Notes under the pieces: generated by a model
What the model was told of the DNA's origin: nothing
Seen by the model: the letters and a program-made list of their open reading frames with translations, nothing else
The model's database searches: none
Source of the DNA: Candidatus Neomarinimicrobiota bacterium
Lineage (GTDB): Bacteria; Fidelibacterota; Marinisomatia; Marinisomatales; S15-B10
Length of the DNA: 64,000 nucleotides
NCBI GenBank assembly: GCA_036476315.1
Contig: JAZGBI010000098.1
Span: 154,159-218,158 of the forward strand
Reading direction: 5' to 3'
Made by a program: the position numbers and the translations under genes
Shown: in pieces, positions 63,995 to 64,000 of the stretch
Layout: each line of letters opens with the position of its first letter
How positions within the stretch are numbered: the first letter of the stretch is position 1

Positions 63995-64000
63995 GAGTGA
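63991..64000 (+). CDS. Start of the next gene of the chemosensory operon (truncated by window end)
   Basis: ATG at 63991 overlaps the hpt stop by four bases (ATGA) and opens MRV before the window ends. Overlap of this kind matches the other junctions in the operon, but only three codons are visible. Confidence 0.35.

Noticed and set aside
1..64000. Global reassignment of TGA to an amino acid (as in Mycoplasma or Gracilibacteria)
   Set aside because: Many intact genes end at TGA with correctly placed downstream starts overlapping that TGA, so TGA is a working stop codon here.
1..64000. CRISPR arrays, tRNA or rRNA genes, prophage
   Set aside because: No regularly spaced repeats, cloverleaf with T-loop consensus, ribosomal RNA signature or phage structural gene was found by eye.

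Overview
The window reads as a chromosomal contig of an uncultured Gram-negative bacterium of the Fibrobacteres-Chlorobi-Bacteroidetes (FCB) group, most like Candidatus Neomarinimicrobiota or a neighbouring lineage. The evidence is two surface proteins ending in a type IX secretion (T9SS) sorting domain with the QNYPNPFN signature (15993-20252, 36671-38818), two TonB-dependent receptors that begin with a carboxypeptidase-regulatory-like domain, a DUF4249 lipoprotein beside one of them, many lipoproteins, and a two-gene 2-oxoacid:ferredoxin oxidoreductase. The phylum is inferred from protein style only. No rRNA or tRNA gene was seen.

Layout. 1-9.1 kb: exported peptidases and a redox block (Tat-exported aminotransferase, lipoprotein RidA, two selenoproteins, LiaF-like protein, SixA), then a dienelactone hydrolase/DUF2784 pair on the other strand. 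9.3-16 kb: peroxiredoxin, TonB receptor, DUF4249 partner, two membrane proteins and a MATE exporter. 16-24.5 kb: a giant T9SS surface protein, korAB and a PQQ-type sugar dehydrogenase. 24.7-32.7 kb: dodecin, nitroreductase, asnA, methyltransferase, MsrA-MsrB fusion and a second TonB receptor. 32.7-36.6 kb: an island-like stretch with a decayed metalloprotease, insertion-sequence-like repeats, an aspartyl-protease-like protein, a haloalkane dehalogenase and a membrane selenoprotein. 36.7-41.3 kb: a beta-helix T9SS protein, a small selenoprotein, a papain-like hydrolase and tag. 41.9-50.2 kb: an RND efflux operon and a frameshifted DUF5916 protein. 50.2-55.4 kb: a degraded and duplicated signalling region around a PAS histidine kinase/NarL pair. 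55.4-64 kb: a chemosensory operon cheR-mcp-cheW-cheY-cheD-cheB-cheA-cheC-hpt that runs off the window.

The main discovery is selenocysteine. Four genes carry in-frame TGA codons (five in total) that conventional gene calling reads as stops: an AhpD-like CxxU peroxidase (5655-6212), an exported thioredoxin-like UxxC protein (6214-6801), an 87-residue protein of unknown function (39098-39361) and a membrane protein with two TGA codons (35825-36352, minus strand). In the first two the TGA replaces a redox-motif Cys. Each of the five TGA codons is followed by a hairpin whose apical loop begins 16-25 nt downstream and has a G in its first two positions, as bacterial SECIS elements do. TGA is also an ordinary stop in this genome, including at the end of the UxxC gene itself, so this is not a global codon reassignment.

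A theme across the window is exported redox handling and damage repair: Sec peroxidase and thioredoxin-like protein, exported peroxiredoxin, exported MsrA-MsrB, and a PLP enzyme paired with an exported RidA.
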